Source of the DNA: Heliocidaris tuberculata
Lineage: Eukaryota; Echinodermata; Echinoidea; Camarodonta; Echinometridae
NCBI GenBank assembly: GCA_025618425.1
Contig: CM046835.1
Coordinates: forward strand, 20,300,308 to 20,364,307
Direction: 5' to 3'
Length of the DNA stretch: 64,000 bases
The notes beneath the pieces were generated by a model. It was not told where the DNA came from. It did not search any database and saw nothing but the letters and a program-made list of their open reading frames with translations. The position numbers and the translations under genes were made by a program. Position 1 is the first letter of the stretch, and each line of letters begins with the position of its first letter. This document shows positions 34,620 through 45,651 of this stretch, piece by piece.

Positions 34620-35242
34620 AATTTTAGGTTTGAAATAACAAAATGCGATATTAATTTTAGATTTCATGTAAAACAGTGATCACTGGCCATTCCAGCAAAA
34701 CCTGTTACAGATGGTTACATGCAAAACCGGTATGGTCTTGTGAAGTGGTCACGTAACAACCAGGACGCATGCTCTTGACTTCCACGAAACCGCAGTACAC
34801 CATAGAAAATGACAAGAGCGTGGAGGAGGCGAAGCGCAAAATTGTAGATCTAAAAGCATCGCTTTCCAAACGCTTTATGACAGAGTATCCGATGAGGACA
34901 TATTAGCCGAAAGGGACGCTATACATCACTTCTCTTCATATCCTACTGGCCTTTCGCCGTGAATCATTCAATTCTGATTTGAGATCATATTTCCTTCCTG
35001 TCCAGAAAGCTTTAAGGATTTACGGTTGCGGACCTTGAGGAGGAACAATACCAGTGGACATGGTGGATGTTATTGTTGTCCGAGTCAAATTTACGGATCG
35101 AGAGGAAAAGCTTTTAGGAGGGTTAAAGAAAAATAGAAATAGGCGAAAATAAATTGGAAAGGAGAGGGGAATATAGAAGATTAGGGAAAAGAAATAGAAG
35201 ACAAAGAAAGAGTTTTTAAAAGGAAAACCAGTTAAGGGAACG

Positions 35243-35278
<36 letters not shown>

Positions 35279-36867
35279 GGGTGAGAAATGGGGGAATGAA
35301 AATAGAGAAAGGGACATGGGAATAAGCATCAATTGATTAATTGATTAGCATAATGGCGACGATGACCTTTGTAAAAGAGAAATCGAAACTCTGCATGAAT
35401 AGATGAATGAAAATGGAATCATAAAAAGATTGCAGAAATCGTGCTTGTGTGACTCTGTCAGTTCTAAATGTCATTTTGCCATATCTTACAATTATAAAAT
35501 TTATGGATCACATGTCTTTCTTTATGCTTCACACCAAACGATTAATCCATAACATTAATAACGCTAAGTGACAAAGCGTTACTGCTGAAGTGTATTGCAC
35601 CAGTAAAACCTTTAGGCATGAGGAAGTAGATACAGTGCGCGCACAGGAGTACAAGATGTACTTCAATCCTGTCTTACTTTAATTTGCTATATATGGGACA
35701 GGAGTTCGTAAAATCTAGAACTTTTTCTTCTTTTTATATAGAAGGATTTTTTTTCCAAAGAGCAATAATGATTTATCAACCAAAGTGACATAAACATGAT
35801 AAATTTATATTTTACGCCCCCCCCCCCCCCCCCCACCCAATCCAATATCTCGTCTTCTTAATCGTATGACCTCTTCATTAGCGGGTGAAAGTCTTCATAA
35901 ATAACGACTCAAGTTTATCATTGTTACGACAATTGTATCACAAAATAATTCTTAATTCTGCTTGAAATGAGGATTTAATATTATCGTTGAACAAATCTTC
36001 CGACTTGCTCGTCCAAGAATATTGGTTGATCCCCAATTATCAGAGAGCTGTAATCTAGAGCTTTGAGTATTTTGGAAATTTTACAGAGCTTTCCCGATCT
36101 GTCTCGACTTCGCTCGACTCAGTAGGAGTGACCCAAAATTCGACCAGTATATAGATAATATAACAACATACTCACAAATAAATAAGAAATAGCATGCTGC
36201 TTCGAATCATCGGGCTAATGGAAACACTCCTTACACACCAAAATCTTTGCAAATACAGGGATATCGACTGAGGCAGAGGGAAGAGGAGGGGGTACTCATC
36301 TCAACACTATTTTGTTACGAAATTGACTTTGTATCGAACTAGTGTATACTTCCGATGGGTGCGTTTGACACCCCCCCCCCCCCCCACATCCTGAAAGAGG
36401 AGGATCGACGCCCCCGCGCAAATAGCCTAGGTCGAGAAGGATCAGTGGCCGAATGTAATTCAACCCAACAGGGTTTGTGTGATGCTAAGTGATACTATTA
36501 CTCCTTCATTATTCAGAAGATGTTTTCTTGTCCCACAAAGGTATCAGGATTAGTGTTGTTAGACAAATCTCAGGTTACATCCGTTCATCCGCACCTTGCA
36601 GTCATTCCGTGACCCCTCACATACACTTCAAGTTGAATGAGAACAAGGCTGCTTCCCCAAGCCGACCCACTGGAAGCCTTTTCTCAAGACACCGGCATCT
36701 GGATTCATTGAATTCTGGTTTACAACAAAGCGAGTATAGTCTTCCTTTTCGAAATAGGAAAGTTGCTTTTCAGACGCAGAAATTCGTCTTTTCAAAACGC
36801 ACTATAAACTACCCGGCTGCAGAATTTAATCACGGGATCCTTCTTGTAACTGTTCACACGGCAATAT
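34620..36867. other. Gene-free interval
   Basis: (GA)n at about 35244-35280 and C-runs at about 35817-35834 and 36370-36385. A 126-codon frame at 36489-36869 (+) has no recognisable domain. Confidence 0.5.
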
Positions 36868-37370
36868 AGCTACGTTCATACGGGACTTGTGGTTTCGAAA
36901 ATTTAAGTTAGCGAAACTTTAAGTTAACGAAACGACTCACTACCAAAACGAGGGTTCACATGTGCCCAAAACAACGATGCTCGTTGTTCTGAAACTACAA
37001 GCCGAGCGATCGTCGTTGTTAACACCGGAAGTAGATACCAATTGTGTGTACAGTAGACATAAGTTCCTATGTTCATAATTCGTGCGAAGGGTATGACCCC
37101 GGAAGTTTAACATGAACTGAGAGGTCATCGTGAACTACAAGTTTGCGAAACTTAACATGGTCCGAAACTGCGACGGAGGACCACCCACTTGCTCGTGGTT
37201 TCAGAGTTAAGCACGAGCTCGCTTGTGATTCTAGAACTACAAGTAAACTTAAAGTTTCGAAACTACGAGTCATACAGTCTGAAACTACAAGATAACTACA
37301 AGTTAATTTAAAGTTTTGAAACTACAAGCGAAACTTAAAGTTTAGCTCCCATTGTGTGAACCTGACTATT
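36868..37370 (-). mobile_element. AACTTTAAGTT motif element, right inverted copy
   Basis: Inverted copy of 32284-32761. It begins AGCTACGTTCATACGG and ends GTGTGAACCTGACTATT. Conserved internal blocks are GCCGAGCGATCGTCGTTGTT and GACGGAGGACCACCC. It is slightly longer than the left copy because of small insertions. Confidence 0.75.
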
Positions 37371-38047
37371 ATCTCTGAGACAACATAGATCACTATCCAC
37401 ACGGTGTCAAATTTTGCTAATGGAACGACGGCAGCCTACATGTACAGATACGATCTAAGCTATTTTGCGAACATCATTCACAGTCTCAGTTCGTATGTCA
37501 ACCATGCCAACGTAGTGCATCCAATTGTACTCCATTCAATAAAGGGCTGGTCAGACTTGTCCGATAACGATAACGATAACGATATTTTTCATTAAAAAAA
37601 ACAAACCAATGAAGTACACAAATACCCAACGAGACAATCAAATATGTGACATCTACCACTGACCAGAACAGTTACTGCACAGAAGACTTTTATTTATACC
37701 GGACCACAGCTCTAGACCTCTTTAAATAATACGATTAAATCAGATTCTACTAGTTTTCACGTAGACTGGAAAAAAAATCCTGCTGAATAGATATAACTGT
37801 TAAATGGCAACAACAGTAGGAAAAACATCCTTTTCAACCAAAAATTGAGCTAGAATGAAAATAAAATCATTGAAAAAGGCATTTACATGTGTTACGTCCC
37901 CATCCTTCATCTTCCATCTCTCTCTCTCATTCTCTTTCTTTCTTTCTCTCTTTCTTTTCTCCTACTCAAGTCATCACTTTTTATTATTTCCAATATAATT
38001 GTTTGTCCATATACCATATCTCTACTATTTTGTTTTGTAGAGTAAGG

Positions 38048-39999
38048 TTAAAGGTCATGTAAAGTTTTGGTAAGCCCTCAAAAACTGTTCGTCAGATTTC
38101 TTCAATTTTTGTCTCGCCTGCGTAAGCAAAAAGCGAGACATAGGCGCCGCTTTTCCGACGGCGGCGGCGGCGGCGGCGGCGGCGACGGCGTCAACAATTT
38201 TGGAAATGCTCTCATTTCAAAAGTATATGTCCGATTTCCATGAAACTTAAACATAAGTGTTGTAGAGTATCACAGATAATGTGGAACAAATTTCAGGTCA
38301 AAAGTCAAGGTCAAAGGTCAATTAAGGTCAATTGAGTAAAATTGTGTTCCAAAAACTTAACCTGAGGTTAAGTTTTTGAATTTTTACTTTGTTTCAAAAG
38401 TATTTGTTCAAATTCTTTGAAACTTGGCATCATTCTTGGTAGGGATTGTCTTCATGTCACCCTCTTTCAAATGAATACCCAAATCTTACATTTTCATCAC
38501 ATTAAAGGTCATCTACTGACAGTTTAACTTGGTTAAGTTTTGGATAAATTTCAGGTTTGTCTCTACATACATGTACAGTACATGTATGTACATGTACATG
38601 TAGTATGTGCATGTATTGTACACATGCATTTGACTTCTTTGCTGGTAGTGGATTTCAACCAAAATTGGCAGGGATCATCCTTAGGCAAGGAGGATCAAAG
38701 TTAATATAGATGGGGGTACCAACCAGGGGGGGGGGGGAGTCTTGGGGGCACCACCCCCAAGAGCACCAATAATGACAGTAATTAGATTCATATTTGCTTC
38801 TTCTTTAAGCCCTGATGCAAGATTGTTAGCAAAGTTGGTAGGTATCATCCTTAAAGGAAGGAGACCTCAATTACTGAAACAGGGTACCTTGCCTCCAAGG
38901 GGGCTCAGGGGCAGCAGCCCTTAAAGTGCCCCTGTTGTGAAAATGAGATATTTGTTAAATGCATGGCCGAGTTCTAATCAAACTAGGTAAGAATCATCCT
39001 TAGGCAAAGAGGATCTTAATGAATGCAAATAGGGTACCTATCCCTTAAGGAGGGATGGAGTGGTGGGGGGGGGGGGGGTCCCCCCCCCAAAAAAAAAAAG
39101 AGCCTGTGACACCAAATTGACATTTTTCTTTCTTCTGTAAAAACGTATTGCCACATGTACATGTAGATTGTAAGCAAACTAGGTAGGAATCATTGTTAGG
39201 GGAAGGAGACTTCAAGTTGTTCAAGTATTGTAGACCATTATCTTCAAGGGGTCTGATGGAGGGGCACCACCGGCACCCCAAAAGTGTCCCAATGGCAATT
39301 ATTTCATGTACACATATTCTGCTGCTTTAAAACACACAGCTTGATTTCAAATGAACTTTACCATCCAATAAATCTTACTTGAAGGGATTTAAGTTATACA
39401 GATGGGGTACCTGGCCCACAAGGGGGGGGGGGGGGGGAGGCTCAGGGGCAGCACCCCTTAAGTGTTCCAACCTTTGATTTTTCACCAAGGGAAAATTTTG
39501 CCCCGAAAATTGCGTGATGCAGGCGAGACTGCCCTGGGCATTTCCCTTGTTGTTGATAAATAGCAAGATACTAGCAATACTAAGACACTGTGAAGATTTC
39601 GCCTCCTAAAGTTTAATATTAAACAAATAAGAGGCAAAAACTAATTTATGTGCCGGGACAGACACGTAAAATCCCATCAAAGGCAGCATGTGCTATACAC
39701 TGTAAACACACGTGTAAAACCAATGATGAGTAGCTACACACAGTGCACACACGCTGTCTCTATGCGAAGCCTCAAGATTGCTGTGCGGCGAGCCGTCGGG
39801 GTGGAAGGGTCCTAGCATAATGGCAGTGATCAAACATTCCTTACAGATATTTACACTGAAATTCACCAGAAATCATAGATGGAATACCAAATGATCTCTT
39901 ACAGACATCTTTTGATACAAGGAGAACAACATGAGACTATATTTAACATGTTTCTTTCCAATTTCCTTTTTGCTACCAATACTGTACATGAGCTTTAAA
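38048..39999 (+). mobile_element. TTAA MITE family R2 copy B, split by insertion
   Basis: TTAA with AGGTCATGTAAAGTTTTGGT on the left and CCAATACTGTACATGAGCT with TTAA on the right. The interior matches 28336-28796 in reverse, including GCCGTCGGGGTGGAAGGGTC. Continuity is broken between 38111 and about 39552 by another element. Copy A supplies the uninterrupted version across the breakpoint (GGATTTTTGTTGAAAAATAC). Confidence 0.85.
38111..39552. mobile_element. GTCTCGCCTGC element with internal repeats
   Basis: Inserted into R2 copy B. The left end is GTCTCGCCTGCGTAAGC and the complement GCAGGCGAGAC lies at 39519-39529, followed by about 20 bp before the host resumes. Next to the left end is a (CGG)n at about 38158-38188. 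From about 38640 a unit with a GGTAGGTATCATCCTTA core, then GGAGGATC, GGGTACC and GGGGCACCACCCC-type words, recurs about five times at 150-195 bp spacing, with G-runs in several units. No ORF of note. Confidence 0.75.
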
Positions 40000-40109
40000 G
40001 TTGGGGGGGGGGGGGGTGGGTAGGATAATCTAAAGTATACATAATTGCATTTACACACTGTATTCAGAGCATTTGAAAGTATTTTTTCTCACAGATGGGT
40101 CTATAAAAT

Positions 40110-40352
40110 AGACTCCTCCACTTCTGTTTCTTTACTATGCCTAATTTTACTGAATTATGATAGTATAATTGTTTATTAAATGTAATAACTGTACTTTATA
40201 ATTTTTTTGTTGAGTTTTACCATTTATGTAAACGATTTTTATCGTAATTTTGTTTGATATTATGTTATATCAACTTGTATATATTATATGCAGGTTTGTT
40301 ATGTTAAACACCGAAAATCATATGGAAAATAAAGAAACCTTGAACCTTGAAG
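40110..40352 (+). mobile_element. LINE 3' tail, copy 1
   Basis: Shares its sequence with 50103-50330: TTTCTTTAYTATGCCTAAT, then TATGATAGTATAATT, and an end of AATAAAGAAACCTTGAACCTTGAA. A 3' terminus made of short tandem ACCTTGA units is typical of CR1/L2-type LINEs. Only the non-coding 3' end is present. Confidence 0.6.
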
Positions 40353-40375
40353 GCACACACGAGCTGCTCTGCTGT

Positions 40376-40842
40376 TAACTTTTTTTTTCTTTTCATAATT
40401 TTTCATTCCTTGATTCAGTTTTTCAAAACGAATAATTACAAAGTGAGCATTAATTACACAATATAATTCAACATGGCAATAAACACAATACAAATTATAT
40501 ATTTCCGTAACATGCCATCCATAAATAAACAATAGTACAATTTAACTGAAAAAGGTATAGATTAAAACCTGATAGGTGCAAATTCAAAGTATATAGGGCA
40601 ATTGTAATAATGAATATAATTTCTTTAAAACTGTGATATTATCATGTATGTCCTCCTTCCGTCCAACATTCAAAATAATTCCATTTCTTTAGATGTAGAC
40701 TTAACTTATTTCGAGCTATTGCCTTTTTATGTTCATTACCCTTACTTTCTAAAAGTGCATTATAGATTTCTTTCTTTGTTGGGGGCGTTCCTTTTGATCT
40801 CGCATTGTATATCATATATTTTATGAGTATAATTAAGTGGTT
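40376..40842 (-). mobile_element. 5'-truncated LINE, ORF2 C-terminus and 3' UTR
   Basis: The minus-strand frame from about 40840 to 40642 encodes NHLIILIKYMIYNARSKGT, then an acidic/basic stretch ending SLHLKKWNYFECW. This resembles the extreme C-terminus of L1/Tx1-like ORF2 proteins (K..IY..R then a closing HFKKW-type motif). The 3' UTR (40641-40385) recurs at 63880-64000. The element ends in an A-rich tail seen as a T-run at about 40380. It is truncated at a (CA)n. Confidence 0.65.
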
Positions 40843-40843
40843 A

Positions 40844-40853
40844 ACACACACAT

Positions 40854-40894
<41 letters not shown>
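40844..40894. repeat. (CA)n microsatellite
   Basis: About 20 uninterrupted CA dinucleotides after a short imperfect lead-in. Confidence 0.95.
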
Positions 40895-40896
<2 letters not shown>

Positions 40897-40968
40897 ATAG
40901 AAGGATGTACCTTTAATTGAAAATCTCGTTATCGTATTCGTTATCGGACAAATGTGACCAGCTCTTTA

Positions 40969-41853
40969 CAGATCAGAGCAGTACATGCTTGATACTGGAA
41001 AGCACCAAGTAGAATAATGGCCCTTCTACCTTGTCTACTGTTCCAGTTTCGTATCAACACCAGATTGGATCAAATCAACGACAATCTTCTCGCATGCAGT
41101 TTAAACTCGTGGCAAGTGGAGTCGCTTGAGGCGGTCGGTGACATCCCCATCCCCATTCAAATTTCTTTGTTTGGCAAAGTAAAAAAAAAGTTAAGCGGCA
41201 ATTGTCGGTAAATAGAAAAATACGGGAACATTTGATTATATATTTATTTTTTGTCTTGATTTCTTTTGAATGTCGAATTCGAGAATCTGAGGAGCTTTTT
41301 CTTTTTTCTGTCACTTTTTAAGGCAAACTTCAAAACGTATGGTACCTTTATTTCGTTGTTTACTTGTTTGATTTTTTTTTTCTTTCGAACCCCCTCCCCT
41401 CCCAGCAAAATAATATAGCGACGCCGCTGCTCACTATACCCGGGATCAGCAAGACAGATGCTTGATCGAATATCTTGCAAATCCCAAATACTTTGCTTTA
41501 ACCCGAGGAATATCTATATCTGGGAGCAAAGGATTCATTGTTAGTTTTGATCCGAATGTAAGAAGAGGGCTTGGACACTCAGACACTATAGAGTTCTTAA
41601 GTACCGTGGGGCTACAACTCTAATGGATCTACCCTGCATGTGCAGCTGCTAGTAGACATTCCAAACAATGCAACTGAACATCTTCTAAACTTTCTCCCTC
41701 TACATGTTCTAGGCCAGATCCATGTAGTAAGGATATAGGACAAAAGAAAGGAGAAAAAACAATGAATTCACTCTTCTAAAAGAAACTGGACCTTTGATTC
41801 AGTTAATGTTAATTCCGCTCGATGACTACAATTGGCCCCCCCCCCCCCCCCCC
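40969..41853. other. Gene-free interval
   Basis: No gene recognised; a C-run abuts the next element at about 41837. Confidence 0.5.
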
Positions 41854-42172
41854 CAGGGTCGGATCTAGCTTTTTTCCAAGGGGGGGGGGTTTGAGGGGCT
41901 GAGCTGGGTATTGCGAGGGAGCGTAGCGACCGAGCCCGAGCGAGCGAAGCGAGCGAGGGGGGAGGGTGTGGGAGGGGGGATACCCCCCTCCCACAGTAGG
42001 GAGATTTTTCATTTTTAGGGTTGCCAGCTTGCGATTTTAAGCATACTTGCATGCTCTATTTTTTCTCTCTTTTTTTTTTTTTTCCTATGCACATTAAATG
42101 TTTACTTGGCAGCCCAAGGGGGGGGGGGGGTTTAAACCCCCTAAACCCCCCCCCCCCGTAGATCCGCCACTG
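41854..42172. mobile_element. Compact copy of the CAGNGGCGGATCTA MITE
   Basis: Same ends as 19977-20912 and a single copy of the GCGAGCGAAGCGAGCGAGG unit. It sits between C-runs, consistent with a 5-bp CCCCC duplication, though that cannot be distinguished from homopolymer context. Confidence 0.85.
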
Positions 42173-42661
42173 CCCCCTAATGACTGTACTTTTTCTACGC
42201 CACTGGTCACATGAATACACTCTCTCAAAATATCAGACGAGCAACACTTGATGAAAACGAGTACCAAATATGAAAATCGCCTCCCGCATGCCGTCTGTAC
42301 ATGGATTACTGTATTTCGTCCTTTTGACTTTTGAATACTGTTGAAGTACCCATCAAGGGAACTCACTATTGCATCGCCTCTCTCCTGGGGCGCGCTTTTG
42401 GTATAATCAAGTCAATTCATTTCCATGAGCCAGTACGGGGCCCTAAGCCTTCAGCGTAATTATACATGGAGTATTTATATATAGAGAGAGAGTCCCACTT
42501 TGCTCTGAAGTCCGACTTTGAATTATTACCAAGAGGTTAGGGAAATGAAGGTCACATATATCATATGATTCTCTTCTTTCTGAAGATATTCTTTATTACA
42601 GGAAAGATCAGTCGTCTGAGTCACTTTTTCGTCAACATTTCGGTTGAAATGGAAACGAACA

Positions 42662-42799
42662 GGGGAGCATTTCATCAAGCGTTTTGTCAGTGATTTTTAC
42701 CGACAAATTTGCTCTCAGCCAATCAGATGCAAGGATTTCAGTAGCTTATAACAGTTGTCGGTAATAATCACTGACAAAACACTTGATGAAACGCTCCCC
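42662..42799. mobile_element. Hairpin MITE with 45-bp inverted repeats
   Basis: Left arm 42662-42706 starts GGGGAGCATTTCATCAAGC. Right arm 42755-42799 ends GCTTGATGAAA-type sequence and CGCTCCCC. About 42 of 45 positions pair, separated by about 48 bp. No ORF. Confidence 0.88.
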
Positions 42800-42836
42800 A
42801 GATATTGCTAGCAGCACCAGGCCATATATTAATATA

Positions 42837-42988
42837 CTATTAATACATGGTTGGGAGTGCGTTAGTGCGATCTGGCAACACAAAGGTTTTTATCGTGGTG
42901 TGCCGAGTGTGTTGTTAGACACCACGATAAAAACCTGCGTGTTGCTGGATCGCACTAACGCACGAACTCACAACCATGTATCAATAGT
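42837..42988. mobile_element. 150-bp near-perfect hairpin
   Basis: Left arm 42837-42901 and right arm 42919-42988 pair over about 65 bp with one 5-bp gap. Key blocks are ACATGGTTG, GTGCGTTAGTGCGATC and TTTTTATCGTGGTGT, and the loop is about 17 nt. A 70-codon frame that spans it is an artefact. Confidence 0.88.
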
Positions 42989-43156
42989 TTTATAAAACGG
43001 GTCTACAATTTTAGTGTTTTCTTACAATCTTAGTGTTTGATCCGGATTAGCCGTGCGTTAGTCCCCTCGCCGTGCGTTAGTACTTTTTTTTTGCACGGTC
43101 ACGTGGTGTTATTTGACCAATCAGGATGTCTACATTCTTGAACCCGTTTTATAATT
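42989..43156. mobile_element. Short MITE with TATAAAACGGGT ends
   Basis: Begins TTTATAAAACGGGTC and ends GAACCCGTTTTATAA. The interior repeats GCGTTAGT twice and holds GGTCACGTGG and TTGACCAATCAGG. It directly abuts the preceding hairpin, which shares the GTGCGTTAGT word, so the two could be parts of one element. Confidence 0.6.
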
Positions 43157-43824
43157 AACCATTACCATTGAAAATTATATATAGCTATACAGGAAAGCTT
43201 TAGGCTACGCGCACTTGCACAAACCCCAACTTGTTAGACTTCAAATTTTGATATTTCATCTCCTATAACGCGTGGTCAATTTTGAAACATCAGTCAAACT
43301 AATGCATTCTGCTTTCCTTTTGGCTTTTTACTTTCCTGTAAATTAGCCATGCTTTTAAGTCATTACACTACTACTGATGTCCTGTATCATACAAAAACAA
43401 AATAAAACAAAACGAAACAAAATATTCCAAAGTCGTATAGCAGTGTGTTGCAAGGACAAAACACTCAAACTAATTCAACAGAGATTAGACGTGCAAAATG
43501 TATCCCTGAATAAAACATTCGCTAACATTACTACATGCACGCTGTTCACTTAGCAGCAATTGACCAATGGAATGTTGCTATTTGTAGACACAGTTTTACA
43601 CAGTGAAGATTATCATCTCATTGCAAAATCTGTGCCACGGAGGAACATTCGCAAAAGAGAGTACAATGCCCTTTCATTGCAGCAGTCTACGGAACATAAA
43701 TTCCCGCGTTAGTTAGCACCAATCCGCACGACATAACTACGAAAGGTTTACGGTAAAAAACAAAGATATCACCCCGAAAAAAATTCTCTTTTGAAATTTT
43801 TGTTGGACACACCATTTTCCGACT
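43157..43824. other. Gene-free interval
   Basis: No gene recognised. Confidence 0.5.
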
Positions 43825-44187
43825 TTAAAAGATAAAGTTGAGTTCTGATCATGATACTGAATTGTGAAAGGAACTGTCTCAAAGCAATTGGGAAATGTTG
43901 ATGATATAGCAGATAAGAATTGGTGTATGCTGTAAGGTTTTGGAATCAGCAATAATATAATAAGAAATTGACTTAAATCTGCTGAGATTCACATGCACTA
44001 CACACATAAATATGTACATATTATTGGACTATTCACAAACGTTCGGCCCGATTATTTCAGCTGTTTACTGTCATATTTTGAATATGAGGGATTTGAAGAG
44101 CAATCCTTTTCAGACCACATATCTACTATGATAATCTTCCAAACTAAAATAATAAGAACGAGAAAATGTTTTTTTCTGCACATTTTA
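43825..44187 (+). mobile_element. TTAA MITE family R1 copy 2
   Basis: Starts TTAAAAGATAAAGTTGAG, followed by TTCTGATCATGATACTG and the AAGCAATTGGGAAA block, then the GTTCGGCCCGATTATTTCAG region. The right terminus is diverged but ends near a TTAA at 44184-44187. Confidence 0.75.
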
Positions 44188-45208
44188 AGACATATTAATG
44201 CACAAGTTGACCTATATCTTTATTTGTTTTAATAGAAGAAGGTTAAATAGTAGGAATATGAAAGAGAATGCATATGATGTGAATTCAACTATTTTAAACT
44301 GCATGCCTTGAGAAAAAATCAAAAAAAAAACCCCCACAAAAAACAGCCCAAATGATGTTTGATTGGACCAAAGAGAATTTTACCCTTTTCCCTATTTCAT
44401 TTGTTTTGTGTGTTTGGGTATCGTTCGCCCAAATGTCATTTTCAAGAATATATCACTTTTTTTTACCTTAATATTCAAAACACTTTAAATGGCTATTTCA
44501 TTACAGTCCATCCGCAATAGCAATAGTACCTTTAATTATAAGCATAATTACAATTATAGCTATCCACTTTGTATACTAGGGCTTCTGTATGCTAGCGTAG
44601 TAAAGAATGGTTATCATCAGTGGCAAAAAGATGGTGGTATCACTCTTATGATTGTTCTTTATGAATACTACTGTTTGTTATGACTTGGTATTATTACAGA
44701 TCCCCACTTGCCCCCGCTCTCATCCCGTTCTTCAATATGCCCCCCCCCTCCCCCCTCTCTCTCTCTCTCTCTCCCTCAACGCCTTTACTCTCTTTCTCAA
44801 TTTCAATCAATAAAAACAATAATCTCGCTGTCACACCTAGCACGTCATCCGCGTCTGCGGCAGTCAGTTCCTTTCTCCTTCACGTATTAGCCTGACGAGC
44901 ATTCTGTTATGATTTGTTTGTCTCCCTTACGAGTCTAGTGAGGAACCAGGGGTGTTTGACTGACTGAGCTAGCTAGATCATTCCTATTCAACTCATCCTC
45001 ACAACAAAGACTAGAGGGGGAAAAACAACGAACAAATAGTTTTACTTTCTGAAGTGCTGCACTGATCAGGTTTGACAATGTGGTACACCACACAGGATGA
45101 CGAGCATTATTCTGTTGCTCCAATTTGGTACGCATTCGAATAATTTCACACTTTCGAAATTAGCTCATGCGGTGTAGGAGTTCCATATAGTTATAAACCT
45201 AATATGTA
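44188..45208. other. Gene-free interval
   Basis: C-run and (CT)n at about 44741-44775. No gene recognised. Confidence 0.5.
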
Positions 45209-45651
45209 CACTGTACAACATTTTGCCGTTTTTTTTTCACGGTAAATTTCCTGGCAGTTGGGATGACGGGAATGCCCGTTTTTCCACAGTACATGCAAAA
45301 TAACAGATTTCCGTGTTTGTTTGTTTGTTTTTTTTTTTTGTTTGTTTGTTTGTTTGTTTGTTTGTTGTTTTTTTTTTTGGGGGGGGGGGTTAAATAGTAT
45401 AAACTTTAATTTCTAACAGAAAAATCTATGTAAATTAAAAAGGAACCATGGAAACGATTTGTAATTTAACAGGGTAACTTGTTAAAATATGAGAAAATGT
45501 TTTTTAACAGTGTTTTTTTCATGTCGGGCGATTGTAAATATATGCTGATTTCCGGTACACCAACAAACTTGCTGTTGTTTTACAGGGAAAAGACTGTAAA
45601 ATTGAAATAACGGCAGTCTTGTAATTTAGTTTACAGTTATTTTTTACAGTG
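45209..45651. mobile_element. MITE with CACTGTA ends
   Basis: Left end CACTGTACAACATTTTGCCG. Right end, reversed, CACTGTAAAAAATAACTG. TA flanks both sides. The interior has CCGTTTTT, ACAGTA and ACGGCAGT words on both arms and a (TTTG)n run at about 45316-45365. CACTG ends occur in CMC/EnSpm-type and some other DNA transposons; the superfamily is uncertain. Confidence 0.65.

Larger units (their letters stand above)
37540..40968. mobile_element. Outer element with CTGGTCA ends and GATAAC subterminal repeats
   Basis: The left end TAAAGGGCTGGTCAGACTT runs on through GTCCGATAACGATAACGATA. The right end, reverse-complemented, is TAAAGAGCTGGTCACATTTG followed by TCCGATAACGAATACGATAA. These 45-bp inverted termini bound 3.4 kb. 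Most of that is later insertions: the split R2 MITE, two LINE fragments and a (CA)n. The original element was therefore probably a short MITE. No transposase ORF; target duplication not clear. Confidence 0.65.
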
